Source: Dipteris shenzhenensis
Taxonomy: Eukaryota; Polypodiophyta; Polypodiopsida; Gleicheniales
Direction: 5' to 3' (one strand)
NCBI GenBank assembly: GCA_047967505.1
Contig: CM106538.1
Length of the DNA stretch: 64,000 bases
A program made the translations under genes and the position numbers. The notes beneath the pieces were generated by a model. That model was not told where the DNA came from. It saw only the letters and a list, made by a program, of their open reading frames with translations, and did not search any database. Shown in pieces: positions 12,831 to 23,879 of the stretch (its first letter is position 1; each line of letters starts with the position of its first letter).

Positions 12831-13119
12831 CACCAATTTGTAGGGCTGAGATGATGGTGAATTGATACAAGGAATCAATTGTATGATATTTAAGCCATCC
12901 CTTCAATTTGACCCACACATGCAAGCTGTGACTTTATTGAATATGGGCTGTCACCTCTTTCGTATTATACCAGAATATTGCCTCGACCAGGGATCCACTT
13001 TCGGATCATTTGACTGAGCTGTCGATTCTCGTACCCCTATAAATGGCTTCATGCAAAATTTGTTATTTGGTATTGGAAAACCATTGCCATGTAGATCTAC
13101 GATCCAGAAAGCCCCCTAT

Positions 13120-15140
13120 GTGAGATCCTCCACAATCCGATATGGACTGTGATACCTCAATGTAAGCTTGCCTGGGAACCTTCTCAATCTAGAATTATAT
13201 ACCAATACCAGATCTCCCATTCAAAACAACTTGGACTTAATGTTCCAATTCTAGTAAATCATCCCGGATGCCTTCTAGAGATACCTCACCTGATTCCAAC
13301 CTACTCAGGTAATCCGCCACCAAGTGCTGGCTTCCTAGTGTATGCACTATCGTGTAGTCAAATTCTTGCAAAAAGATCATCCATCATGCCAATCTCCTGG
13401 TTGGTGGTTACACCTTATTTACCAAGTACAACAGTGCTTGATGATCTACATGAAATACAATCTTGTTTCTTAATAGGTAATGACGATATTTTCACAGAGA
13501 ATAAATCATTCCAAGACCTCTCTTTGTGACTGAATAGTTCCTTTCCACACTAGTGAGACTTGCATAGTACACTGGTTGATACTATCCCTTGCATCATTTC
13601 TGCAACAAGACTATGCCGATGGCAATGTTTGATGCATCCACAAACACATGGAAGTCTAGACTCCAATCCGATGACTGTAGTGCCGAGACAACTACCAGGA
13701 TCTTCTTCAACAACCGAAAAGCTTTCTCCTATTTTGGCCCCCAAATAAATGGAGCATCCTTCTTGGTTAGCTTGGTGAGAGGCTAGCAACATATGACAAA
13801 TACCAGAGAAACTGATTGTGCCACTTCACTTGACCCACAAATCTCTGTAACTCCTTAACATTCTGCGGGACCTTGGCCTTCTAGATGGCTTCCACTTTCC
13901 TGAGATTTATTGCCATTCCCTCTTCTAAAATAATGTTACCTAGTAACATTCCTCTCTTTACTGCAAACACACATTTTGCTAGGTTTAAGATTAGCTTGGT
14001 GCTTCTGCACTTCTCAAACCACAACCGCAACTGATCTAGGTGCCCAGCCTTCTTTCTGAACATGTTGAAGTCATCAAGGAACACCTGCATGAATGTGGTT
14101 AGATATGGTTCAAAGACCTTCTGGATTTATGACTGGAAGATTGGTGGTGCATTCTTCAATTCAAATGTCATGACGTTGCTGGCATACACTCCCCATTCAA
14201 TGACAAACATTGTTTTGTCTTTATCTTCCTCAGCCATCTGTATCTGATTATACCCACTAAAGCCATCCCAAAAACTATACATTTCATGCCCTACCATCGC
14301 ATCTTGTAGCATATCACAAAAAGGTAAAGGAAATGGATCCGTGATCATCGCTGCATTTAGCTTCTTGTAACCCTTGCTGATCTAGAGCTTCCCATTTTTC
14401 TTTGGCATGATTACAATTGGCGATAGTCATGCGACTTTATCTATTGGATAAATGAATCCTACCCTCAACAGCTTGTTTATCTCCTTCTTCATGTACTTTG
14501 CATAATTTGGGTTCATTCGAAACCGTTGCTGAATTACAAGCTTGGCATCTTTTTTTAGATTAATATGGTGAACACAGAGAGCTGGATCTACTCCCCTCAT
14601 ATATATATACTCCCATGTAAATACATCCTTATATTCTTGCAACAACTTCACCAATTCCTATTTGAATTTTCTAGTAGCAAATACACTCACCTTAATTGGT
14701 TTTGGTTCTACCTCTGTCCCTAGGTTGAACTCTTCCAAGTCTTCTTCTTTCACCCTCAATATTCTCTACATTTGATCCTCATACACCGATTTAGCTTTCA
14801 AGATTAGTTCCTCTCCATATTTCTAGTATAGTGCAATCTCCCCCTCATTTGGTTCAGCATTTGGGATGGCAGGGTGGTCCTCTTCTAATTCAAATCCCTC
14901 ATCTGGTGTTGGATCTTCCACTGTAACTATGCACACTGCCGTGACAGGTTGTTTAACCTTGCCGCTTTGCTGGATGATTGCTTCCACGTCTATCTCAAAT
15001 AGTTTCAAGAATTATGCTCTGATCCACCATGCGAACCTGAAAATGGGGTAGGTTCCAATCCGAAAAGTCCCAACCGCTTGAACATGTATTGTGGTAGAAT
15101 GTTGACCCTCAGATCTCCCATCTAGCAACACATTTGTCAG
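13120..15140 (-). pseudogene. Second Ty3/gypsy pol remnant (protease, RT, RNase H, integrase end)
   Basis: Minus-strand gypsy polyprotein remnant, in order from high to low coordinates. A protease-like patch lies near 15125-15070 (VLLDGRS, then after a frameshift VNILPQYMFKRLG). Reverse transcriptase covers 14654-13881, with YKDVFTW, PIVIMPKKNGKL, DGFSGYNQIQMAEEDKDKT and the intact active-site motif FLDDF. RNase H-like sequence is at 13800-13290 (CYASLTSVERNYSVT-type block, frameshifted). The integrase carboxyl end is near 13215-13040 (GDLVLVYNSRL and FPGKL). RNase H runs almost directly into the integrase tail, so the integrase core is deleted. Several stops replace expected Gln or Trp codons. 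The wording of the RT (GYNQI, FLDDF) suggests the Tat/Athila side of gypsy; that is tentative. Confidence 0.9.
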
Positions 15141-16100
15141 ATTTTGACCTTGGTATTGAACTTTTACTCCAGTGGCACCATGTAATCCACATCCTCAAGC
15201 TCTGCCCAGCATATAATTGGTGCCTCCCTCTCTAATAGACTTGGTGGTATAATTCCTGAGGTTGGAACTCTAGGTGGGGCCACATCAAATTTGCCACTAG
15301 CCCTCTCCTTACTTCCGAGACCATCCACAACAGGTGCTCCACTGGAATCTTTACTTCCGCCTTCTTAAGGGCCATCAACAATGCTTTCGAAAATTTCTCC
15401 AATCTGGGAGTTTTGTCTTGATTCCGATCTATAGGGTTTACTTTCATGTCCTTCTCTAGCTTTGCACTAGCTATGAGAGAAGAGCATCCGGGTTCCCATT
15501 CTGATGTGATTGATTGGTGTTCCACTTATTGTTGCCCATCTACTTGCATTTTCTCAATTTGCTTTAATGTCATCATTTGGACCTCCTCTTGGTCCTTCCA
15601 CTTCAGAAGTTTCTCCTTCTTTGGTTGCTATTCCTCTACACGTTCTTGAACTGGACCGTTGGATTGTGTTATACACGTTGATCTTTTCTGGCTCCTTATG
15701 TGAAAATCCTCCCTGCTTTGTGCATGTTGAGTACTCGCATTGCCACCATTTGAAAACCTGTGTTGTGGATTTGGTTCGACACATGGAGGTATCCCCCAAT
15801 TCTTCAATCAATACTGCATTTGTTTGTGTTGCTGGTTGGTCCTATGGAGGTGTTGGTGGCAGTGCATGATCTGCAAACCTTGCTTCATTCAATGTGTGCA
15901 CCATAGTGGGTAGTTCGAGCCTTGTATGTGTTCGTTCTCCAAATAGTACTTGCAGTCTTTATCTATGCTAGAATTTTGTTGGCCCCAAACTGCTTGCGGG
16001 TTCCAATTCCCCCTCTGGCTTTAGTTGCCTCTTTGATTCCAATTATTCCTTTTCTGAATTTGGGCCATGTTTTGTGCCGCTGGGAGGGAATGAGGGGGGA
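15141..16100 (-). pseudogene. Gag/linker remnant upstream of the second gypsy pol
   Basis: Minus-strand frames at 15525-15232 and 15811-15554 lie directly upstream of the protease patch and in the same direction. They are polar and Gln/Lys-rich, as in plant gypsy gag-protease linkers (for example KFSKALLMALKKAEVKIP). A degenerate knuckle-like motif, CKYYLENEH, appears near 15960 with the second Cys replaced. This is an inference from position more than from a clear domain. Confidence 0.45.
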
Positions 16101-16919
16101 AGGAGCCTAAATAAGGTGGGGGAAAATCCAAGCTCACCCCCCAAAACCTTAATCACTCTCCCCTACCCAAGCTTTGAGATTCAGAGTGGAGCTTTAGAGT
16201 GGTCTAGGCTTTTTAGGGCCTTGTAGCAAAAGGTGCCTTTGGTTTGGCTTATACTCTTAGAGGGCCTCCTCACATTCCTACCAACGGGAAAAATAGGGAA
16301 AGCTATTGCTGGCAATAATGATGAAGATCGAAAGAGTACATGTGGCAACTCCAATAGAGCTTGTTCTCAGCATCTTGTGTACCCTTGTGTAATGTGAAGC
16401 TAATCCCAATAAACAATGAATTTAAGGACTGGGCATTGCAACTCTAAGCTAAATCTTCGTTGTTGCCCCTCAATCCAAAGACTCTAACATAGAGATGTAG
16501 CTACTTGTCAAGCTAGCTCCTTTACTCCCCCTTTAGAGCTTCATGAGGATAATATACAAGTATCATGTTAGTAGAGGCGGATTGGCTAGTTCTTAGTAGC
16601 ACCTAAATGACTCTTGAGCTTTCGAATGGAAAGCTTTGTTTGTAAGAGATTTTCATTTTTCTTTTAAAATCTCATATATACTTACTTTGTATGAGGAAAT
16701 GGAAAATTTTACCATTTAGCCTTTTTCATTTGATTGGAATTCAGTGCGCTTGTAATTAACCAAAAAGCAACCAATGACAATGAAATCGTTGTCAATTTTA
16801 GGCCCCAAGCTATAGCCTATCATTTGTCATTGCCATAAGCAAGAACTTAACACTTATGTCAAGCATTCACGAAAAAATGAGGTTTAATGTCAGGTGAATG
16901 GCAAATTTTGGAAAGAAAA
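16101..16919. other. No gene recognised
   Basis: Non-coding stretch with no domain. It could include the LTR of the adjacent gypsy remnant, but I could not pair it with a second copy. Confidence 0.4.
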
Positions 16920-17013
16920 TGTGAAAATATAAGGCTTTAAAACCTTCAAATGTGAAAACAAAAGGCTTTAAAACCTTCAAATGTGAAAACAAAAGGATTT
17001 AAAACCCCCCAAA
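16920..17013. repeat. 31-bp tandem repeat, three copies
   Basis: Units at 16920-16950, 16951-16981 and 16982-17013 follow the pattern tgtgaaaacaaaaggctttaaaaccttcaaa-like; the third is altered at its end to a C-run. It lies about 55 bp from the left end of MITE copy 2. Confidence 0.9.
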
Positions 17014-17068
17014 TTTCAAGGCAAATTTACTATATTTTTGCTTTGAACTTTAAATATCAATAAAAACT

Positions 17069-17501
17069 CCTGGGGCGCCAACTTCCTTTAGTAAGAAAAC
17101 CTATCAAAATCTTGAGTATGAGATGAATTCAAAAATATGCCATGAGTAGAAATTATTCAAATTAACATAGTTATGTTCTACACTAAAAGAGCTTCAAATA
17201 TGTCTTTACACCTTGAAATTTGGGTAACACATGAAAAAGTTACATTAATTTGAAAGGAGATGGGTTTTCATATTTTAGTGTATTTTTTGTTTTACCCCCC
17301 CTCATCCAAAAGAACCCCCCCTTGGGCCTTACATATTATGAAAAATATGTACAAATCTTAAAATCTTGCATATTTTTCAAGGTATATACCTTATATTTTG
17401 TAGGTGGGGGGACATGAAATTTTCATATTTTTCCCTTGCATATTTGAAATTTTAAAAGAAAATCCATGCATATTATATATGCAGCTTGCCCCCCCCCAAA
17501 G
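17069..17501 (+). mobile_element. MITE copy 2 (433 bp) with perfect 8-bp TSD
   Basis: Left end cctggggcgccaac, followed by the family interior (gtaagaaaac, cttgagtatgagatgaatt, ttacatattatgaaaaat). The right end is degenerate: roughly 50 bp including the right inverted repeat is missing or replaced by a C-run. It is flanked by a perfect 8-bp direct repeat, taaaaact at 17061-17068 and 17502-17509. The perfect duplication shows that the ends are set correctly and that the element transposes like an 8-bp-TSD class (hAT-like or similar). No coding capacity. Confidence 0.93.
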
Positions 17502-17509
17502 TAAAAACT

Positions 17510-17995
17510 GTTGAAACTTTTCAGCATAAAAATTGTTCCTATGAATACTACATACTATAGTGTTCACATAAAGCCGAGCTTTAATGTGCAGTGAATGGAA
17601 AATTATGAAAATTAATCTTTAAATTTGAAAATAGAAGAGGGCATTTTGGGCTTCTGCAAAAATCCAATAAAAATCTTTAAAACATTCAATAAAAATTTGA
17701 TAAAAACTTTTAATATTTTCAACTTGAATGTTTTGGTATCTTTGTAAGAAAATGCTTTTTGTGAACACTATACGGAACTATATACAAAACATTTTCATAT
17801 TCACTTGTAAAAAATATTTTCTAAATATAATATTTGTCACATTTTAAGCAATGTAGTTGTATTTTAGCCAAAAAAATCCACAAATTCTCAACAAAAATTT
17901 GAAACCCAAGTAAAATGTTTCCTGTGAAGTGTGAAGCTATGTCACTGGTTCATGAATGATCATTGATGAGTAGTGGAGGATCAATCGACAACGGC
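17510..17995. other. AT-rich spacer
   Basis: AT-rich, non-coding, with repeated phrases such as aaaaatttgataaaaact. Nothing else seen. Confidence 0.5.
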
Positions 17996-18658
17996 AGTCT
18001 GCAGGCTAAATACGGCGGTGTGACTCGCGAGTTGCATCACTGAGCTTTTGATTCTTTCCCAAGTCGACATCAGCGCTCTGCGCTGAACTCAACGCAAAAA
18101 CTTTAGCTAAAAATGGTTGAAAGACATCTCACGGGAGAGATGACACCGCCTCTGATTGGAACTTGGAGGCTAAGCGTGATGGCGTCGAAATTTGGGCGTG
18201 GGGTATTTTCTGTAGACTCCAAAGCGTCCATTGACGTCAAAATTGGAGCAGATTCGCTCGCCGACTCTTTGGTTGGTTACTGGGATATGCCCAACAGCTC
18301 CAGGGGGAGCGGCTTCAAAAAAGACCTGCAAGGCTGCAGAAATTTGTACTGTAAAGCCATGGGAATCCGGACCTGTGGACGCCATTTCCACACACAGAAA
18401 GCAAGGGCGAGGGCCGAGGCCTGCAGCACCACAAGATCGCTGAGGACCAACGGATACGGCCCCGCCCTGGCTTCTGAAAAGCAAAACAAATTCAGTGCTT
18501 GAAAGTTGAAAGGCTACTTGGCCGCCCGTGCGTCTTCAGGGGGCAGTGGGCCTGCAACGGGGTGTCAAGTTGGTGAGCTATCTCAAAAAGGCGCCTTGGA
18601 CAGTTGTCTACAATACTTCGAATCCAAAAATTCAAGGCCGCAGTCAGTTTACGTGGTA

Positions 18659-18711
18659 CGCTGTAGAGCTATGGATGGTATTGCGCTGTAGAGCTGTAGA
18701 TGGTACTGTGT
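18659..18711. repeat. Short tandem repeat, period about 27 bp
   Basis: cgctgtagagctatggatggt is followed directly by cgctgtagagctgtagatggt with one to three differences, inside the CpG-retaining island. Confidence 0.7.
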
Positions 18712-18950
18712 ACAGCGTTGGTAAATTTCAAGAATTGTAGTAGTCTGACTCTCTCTCAGCTCTAACGGGCTGTGCTAGATAATTCGAATCTATTCATGCA
18801 CTTGGCTAGATTGGAGCCTTTTTTGTGATAGATCATCGTAGTGCAGAAGTAATTTTTTGCAAAAGCTTACGGATTGATCTCTAGCGCAGGTTCTTGTACG
18901 TACTACGTTGCCCCTCCGAGCGTTGGATTGGTCAACTGCATGTTGCTTTA

Positions 18951-19090
18951 TCCAGATCAACCGTGAGTCCGCGGCATCTCTCATGAAGAAGCCGATATCC
19001 AGATCGATCGTCAGTCCAGATCAACCGCAAGTCGTCCGCATCTGGGTGAATTCAAGAAGAAGATTTTCAGATCAACCGTCGGCCTCGGCC
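18951..19090. repeat. Recurrent phrase ccagatcaaccg
   Basis: The phrase (t)ccagatcRaccgtSagtc recurs four times between about 18951 and 19085 at uneven spacing. It may be a degenerate minisatellite or clustered protein-binding sites; purely a sequence observation. Confidence 0.5.
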
Positions 19091-20905
19091 TGTCCAATGG
19101 TGATATCTACAAGAAAGATCAAGAGCGCCAAGTAAGTCCTGGGTATGGTGAAATATCGAACGGGCGGGGAGAATCGATGCCGAAGAGCAGTAGTAGTACT
19201 ACCTAGAGGGTCCCCTCACCCTCTGCATTGCTGCACTGCAGACTCACTCCACAGTCGACAGCTCATTTTGGTGAGCAATCCCTGACGATCCATCGCCGCC
19301 CTCTAGTCTAGAGTCGCGAATCCCAATCACTGCTTTGAGAGTGTCTTTGTGTGCCAACGAGACCATCCAGCTCGTTGCTCCTGAAAGGATTCAATGGCCA
19401 TTGGCATCTTGGCAAGGATGGAAGATGCGCTGTGGATTGGGGTCAGGCTCTCGTCGTCGGTTTTTGCTTTTGTGGAGGAGTGCAATCCTGACCACGAAAC
19501 GTAGAAATATATGTGCGGATCAGGTGGTTGATGCCCATGATCGCGAAGGCTCTGTGTGGATCAGGGTCCCCACTCCCACTGCAGAAGATGAACATCACTG
19601 ATGAACTGAGCGGAGCCTTTCCATCGCGAAGCAGCCGCCATTGTTTGAGCTTTTTGAGATTGTGGGTATTGGATAGATCAGGCGAGAGACGGCGATTGCT
19701 TCTCATCAGGATTCTTCGCCATAGCGTCGCTAGTGTGCATTGGTGGAAGGGAGAATGGATGTTTATGCCGTAACTACAGAAGAAGCAACTCCGCAAGCAG
19801 ATGGAGACGCAGATGGCGATGCCAATGCCAATGGCTGATATTTGCAGCTAGCTGCCATGTTCTATTCGATTTCTTCCACCATTCAATCATCAACCAGAGA
19901 ATCGATTTGCTTCTCTCCTGTTTGTCTCCGACCGGCGACAATCGATTGCTTCATCATCGACCACTAGCTGCTGTCAGTGTCCTCGCTGCTTTCTACAGGT
20001 AACTCCGACCGACACACCAATTTTCAAGAATTGTATCGTCCTTCTGGCTATTGCAATCTTGCGACTGCGCAAGAGTTCCGTCGTCGTTCAAGTTGCAAGA
20101 AAATTTGTTGTCCATTCGCGTGCAGTTCGTTTGTGGAGGATCGTTTGCCTTAGACAGTATCCGATTAGAAAACAAACAATCGTCGACGAGAAAACAATCG
20201 TTCCGGCCCTCCATGCAGCGCCGCTACACTCTCCCGTCTGTCTCTCTTTGCTTGCTGTCTCTTCGCGCTGTTGATCTTTGCTTCTCCATCGCCAGCATAA
20301 AACAGTCTAGATCACTGAATCCTTGTTCCCGGCGATGCCTGGATCGGTTGAAAGCCAGCTGCACGTTCATTGCAGGCAGCGTCAGTCCATCTCCAGCACC
20401 ATGAAGAGCTTCAATTTCGAGCTTTGCTTTGCTGTTTTCGAACGCCAAGCTTCAACACATCGAACGCGAAGCTTCAACACAGGACTTTGAGCTGCATATC
20501 CACACGTGCGCATACCTCCCCGCACGTGTGCATCTTTACCCAAGTTGAAGTTTCTTGGCAAGATATATTGATTCATTGTTGACTTGTTGATTTTGCAGCT
20601 TGCATGTCCCCCCGGATTCACTTCTCTTATGCTCGTCGCTTCCGAGGCGATAGGTTTTTTGCCTGGCTCCCTGTATGCCACTTACAGAGCTCTTCAAAGC
20701 GGTCGACGTGCTCTCTAGCTGGCATGCAGGGAGTCACGCAGAACCTCAAATCTCAATTGCATTCTAGACTCCTTGCAATTTTCGAGTGCAAGACCTCCTC
20801 TGTAAGTCCTCTAATCCCTTCTCTTGTTTTAGTTTCCTTGCGTCAAGACCATCAAGACTTTGCTTGTCATGCCATTCAAAAAGGCTTGGACCTAATGCAT
20901 TGAAG

Positions 20906-22079
20906 TAATTACTCATCTAGTGAATTTTTATTGTGCTTAAAATGACCTATCTCATCTCTAGATATGAAAGCAAGTGAAAAACTGTAGAACGTTATAACAT
21001 ATGTCTTTATTTTACACTTGAAATAGAGTAAAGAATCTCTCTCTCTCTCTATATATATATATCTATCTAGAGAGAGAGAGAGAGATGCCCTCTTTCTCAA
21101 CAAAGTGTCTTCTAGCTACTTTTCTTTATTAATGTGGCTGTTAATGATAATTAGAGATAGAAGCACTAGATTTTCAAGACTATATACTAAGCCTTCAAGG
21201 TTAAAATAAGGCCTCACAAGGTCTTTTTAAAACAAATGTGGACACCTTAAATACCTGAATATCAAACAAGTCTTATCTTAAGTATAGTGTTGATTGTTAT
21301 AAACACCTTGATTAGCCACAAAAACTTCATCAATGAACCCATTGAGGGATTTCAAACACTTTGAGATAGAGAATGCTTATTGTGTTGTGAAAGTTAAATG
21401 AGCTAGGTGACAATTATATGTAGCTTTGTTTCTTGGCAATGTTTATCGATTAGATTATACTTCTCTTTACTAGGCACACATTGCCTTTCTTTTCCAGATT
21501 CAATAGATCCATCAAATGGACTTTCTATTCTTGTGAGACAGGCTAAGCTACTATTGACTTTAAGGTTAAAAGGAAGTTTTGAAGGGCATGCCGCACTATC
21601 AATGCCCATGGACCAAGTAATACTAGATTTAAGGGAGGATATTTACTCGATATTTGTGGCTTTTAATTAATTTTGAAATATCTTCTCGTTTCATCTTTTC
21701 CAACAAATGTTAACCATCAACCTCTTTTAAAAGTGAGGTTCTAGTTTCATGACACTATGTGACATGTTGTCTTTATTTAAGTAAAAATTGATGTTATTAA
21801 TATAAATGTTTCAAGAAGCTAAAGTCAATGACATTAACATGGTTTCTACTAGTAAATGTATAAAGCCCTTTTGATGGATCCACCTATTATATTGTGAATC
21901 TTGGAATCCTAAGGAGGCGTAGGGATCATTTTGCAAATGCAACATCTTAAACATTGAATGATTTGGTGGTGGAGAAGGTAAAATAGAATTACTTATGAAT
22001 TGATTAACTTATCATGTAGAATAGTTATAAAAGTACTTTGTGATGGCTTACATTGCAACTACAAGGTGCCATCTTGAAG
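20906..22079. other. No gene recognised
   Basis: AT-rich sequence with no convincing coding frame. It contains the compound microsatellite at 21034-21085, listed separately. Confidence 0.5.
21034..21085. repeat. Palindromic compound microsatellite (TC)n(TA)n(GA)n
   Basis: A TC run, then a TA run, then a GA run make the tract almost self-complementary, so a single strand can fold into a perfect-looking hairpin of more than 20 bp. Confidence 0.9.
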
Positions 22080-22563
22080 TTCTTCTCCCAAGCTTGATTT
22101 AATTTACACTTACAATTTTTGTTTTTTCCCCTTTTTACATAGAAGTTTCAAATTCATTGATCTTGAAATTAATTAGGTAGGTTGAAAAGGACATTATATT
22201 CTAGAGTAAAACAAAGCATATAATTTCATAAATGGAAAAATAAGGAAACTTTTTAAGAAAAAGTAAGTAAACCTAATTCATGATTCTGAAAGGAAAATTG
22301 TCCTCACATTCTTCAGAGGATTTCTTCTCCCAAGCTTGATTTAATTTACACTTACAATTTTTGTTTTTTTCCCTTTTTACATAGAAGTTTCAAATTCATT
22401 GATCTTGAAATTAATTAGGTAGGTTGAAAAGGACATTATATTCTAGAGTAAAACAAAGCATATAATTTCATAAATGGAAAAATAAGGAAACTTTTTAAGA
22501 AAAAGTAAGTAAACCTAATTCATGATTCTGAAAGGAAAATTGTCCTCACATTCTTCAGAGGAT
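22080..22563. repeat. 242-bp tandem duplication, nearly identical
   Basis: Copies at 22080-22321 and 22322-22563 both begin ttcttctcccaagcttgatt and end cattcttcagagga. By eye the only difference is one base in the T/C run near the start (gttttttcccc against gtttttttccc). Near-identity points to a recent event, or to an assembly artefact. Confidence 0.95.
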
Positions 22564-23879
22564 TCACTCTTAAGTGTGCATGCAAGGAAAATAGGTTTTT
22601 TTTACTAGAGTCCTAACATATACAAGGGGAATTAGCTTGACTCTTAAGGAACTACCTATATATAACATACACTAAAAGAGTATCTTTATGAAGGATCACT
22701 CCATATGCAAGGGTTTTTTTTTCTTGGGGAGGTGGGTTGGGGAGAGGGGGTAGTTAGGGTACAAGCATACACATGATAGGATTCCCTGCCCTACAAGGCA
22801 ATTCCTTCTGTCACACCATTGTCCTAATAAGGAGATGAAGTTGTCAACGGTCTTTTTCCCTGTCCTCGAGTTGACTGGCTTGACTCCCTTGGTCGAGATT
22901 GGTACATACAATCTTTGAATGAATATTCTCTCTCTTGCAATCCGTGGGTTTCTATGTTGGGCTATGAGTGGTTATAGAAACAATTTAAATGGAAGACACG
23001 TCAAGGTAACTAGACACACCGAGCAAGTAGAGTGTATGAAGATAGGCATGGAATGCTCAAGACAAAAGAGACAGCAAAATTAGAGAAATCTAATGCCAAT
23101 TGTATCATAAGGTAGTGCCCTGATTACAACAGCTCATGGCTACATAGTTCATAATAGTTCCTCTTAGACATCAACTCGGGCTTACCTTCCCTACGCCTCG
23201 TTTGGTTTAGAAGCTCTATGAGCCCTTGAATTAACCTAGACTCTCTAACTTAGTCTCTAGATAGTCTCATTCCTCTCTTTATAGTCTCACAACATTAGGA
23301 AAAGTGAATCTTCTATCTAAATCGGAGTTAGTCGACCACCTAAGGGCTCACTGCCTTCTAAAACTATCCTAGCTAGCTTGCTATATGCCTTTTGCCATTG
23401 GAAATTACTGCTGAATTTCCACTTCCCTCCAAAATTTGGAGCTCATTACTCTCAACGTCATTTGTGTCCATGCCGTGCTTCCAAATCAGCTTGCTCAGCC
23501 GAGTTCTATGTTGCTGAGTTTAACCAAGGGTTAACACTTGCCTTGACTAGTCACTATTATTTGTGTTGCATCCTCATAGCTTGCCTCAATCAATACATTC
23601 GAGCCATTGCTTGAAAGATAGAGTACCTCCGATGGTGCGTCTTATGTCTAGAAGAATGTCATTTGTGTTTTCTTGGAGGAGCTCTACATTTAGACTGTGG
23701 CTCAAGTGGAGGGGACCTCCACTTCAGGGTGGGAATGAAACATCTTGCTTGAGGGTGTTGTTGTTGCTTTATCTACTCTATAGAAGTAAGGACAACTTGT
23801 CCTTAACTTGCTACATAGGAGGATCACAAGGAGGTGTTGGCCGTGGTGGAGTTGCCGCGGATGACACACCAGGGGTCTA
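22564..23879. other. No gene recognised
   Basis: Mixed-composition sequence with only short frames. No domain, RNA gene or obvious repeat. Confidence 0.45.

Larger units (their letters stand above)
17996..20905. other. CpG-retaining, gene-like island; product not recognised
   Basis: Unlike the surrounding repeats, this 2.9 kb keeps many CpG dinucleotides (for example gactcgcgagttgc near 18025 and runs at 19300-20250) and has balanced composition. Several frames of 60-130 codons overlap on both strands (18113-18502 plus; 20604-20903 plus), but none gives a recognisable domain, and overlapping frames are expected in GC-richer DNA. A plausible acceptor (gattttgcag at 20590-20599) precedes an ATG at 20604, and a GTAAGT donor-like site follows at about 20801. 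It could be a promoter with 5-prime exons, a non-coding RNA gene, or the remains of a gene. I assign no function. Confidence 0.4.

Noticed and set aside
15510-15869. 119-codon plus-strand frame
   Set aside because: Lies antisense to the gypsy gag/linker remnant; no recognisable domain, and the minus strand explains the region better.
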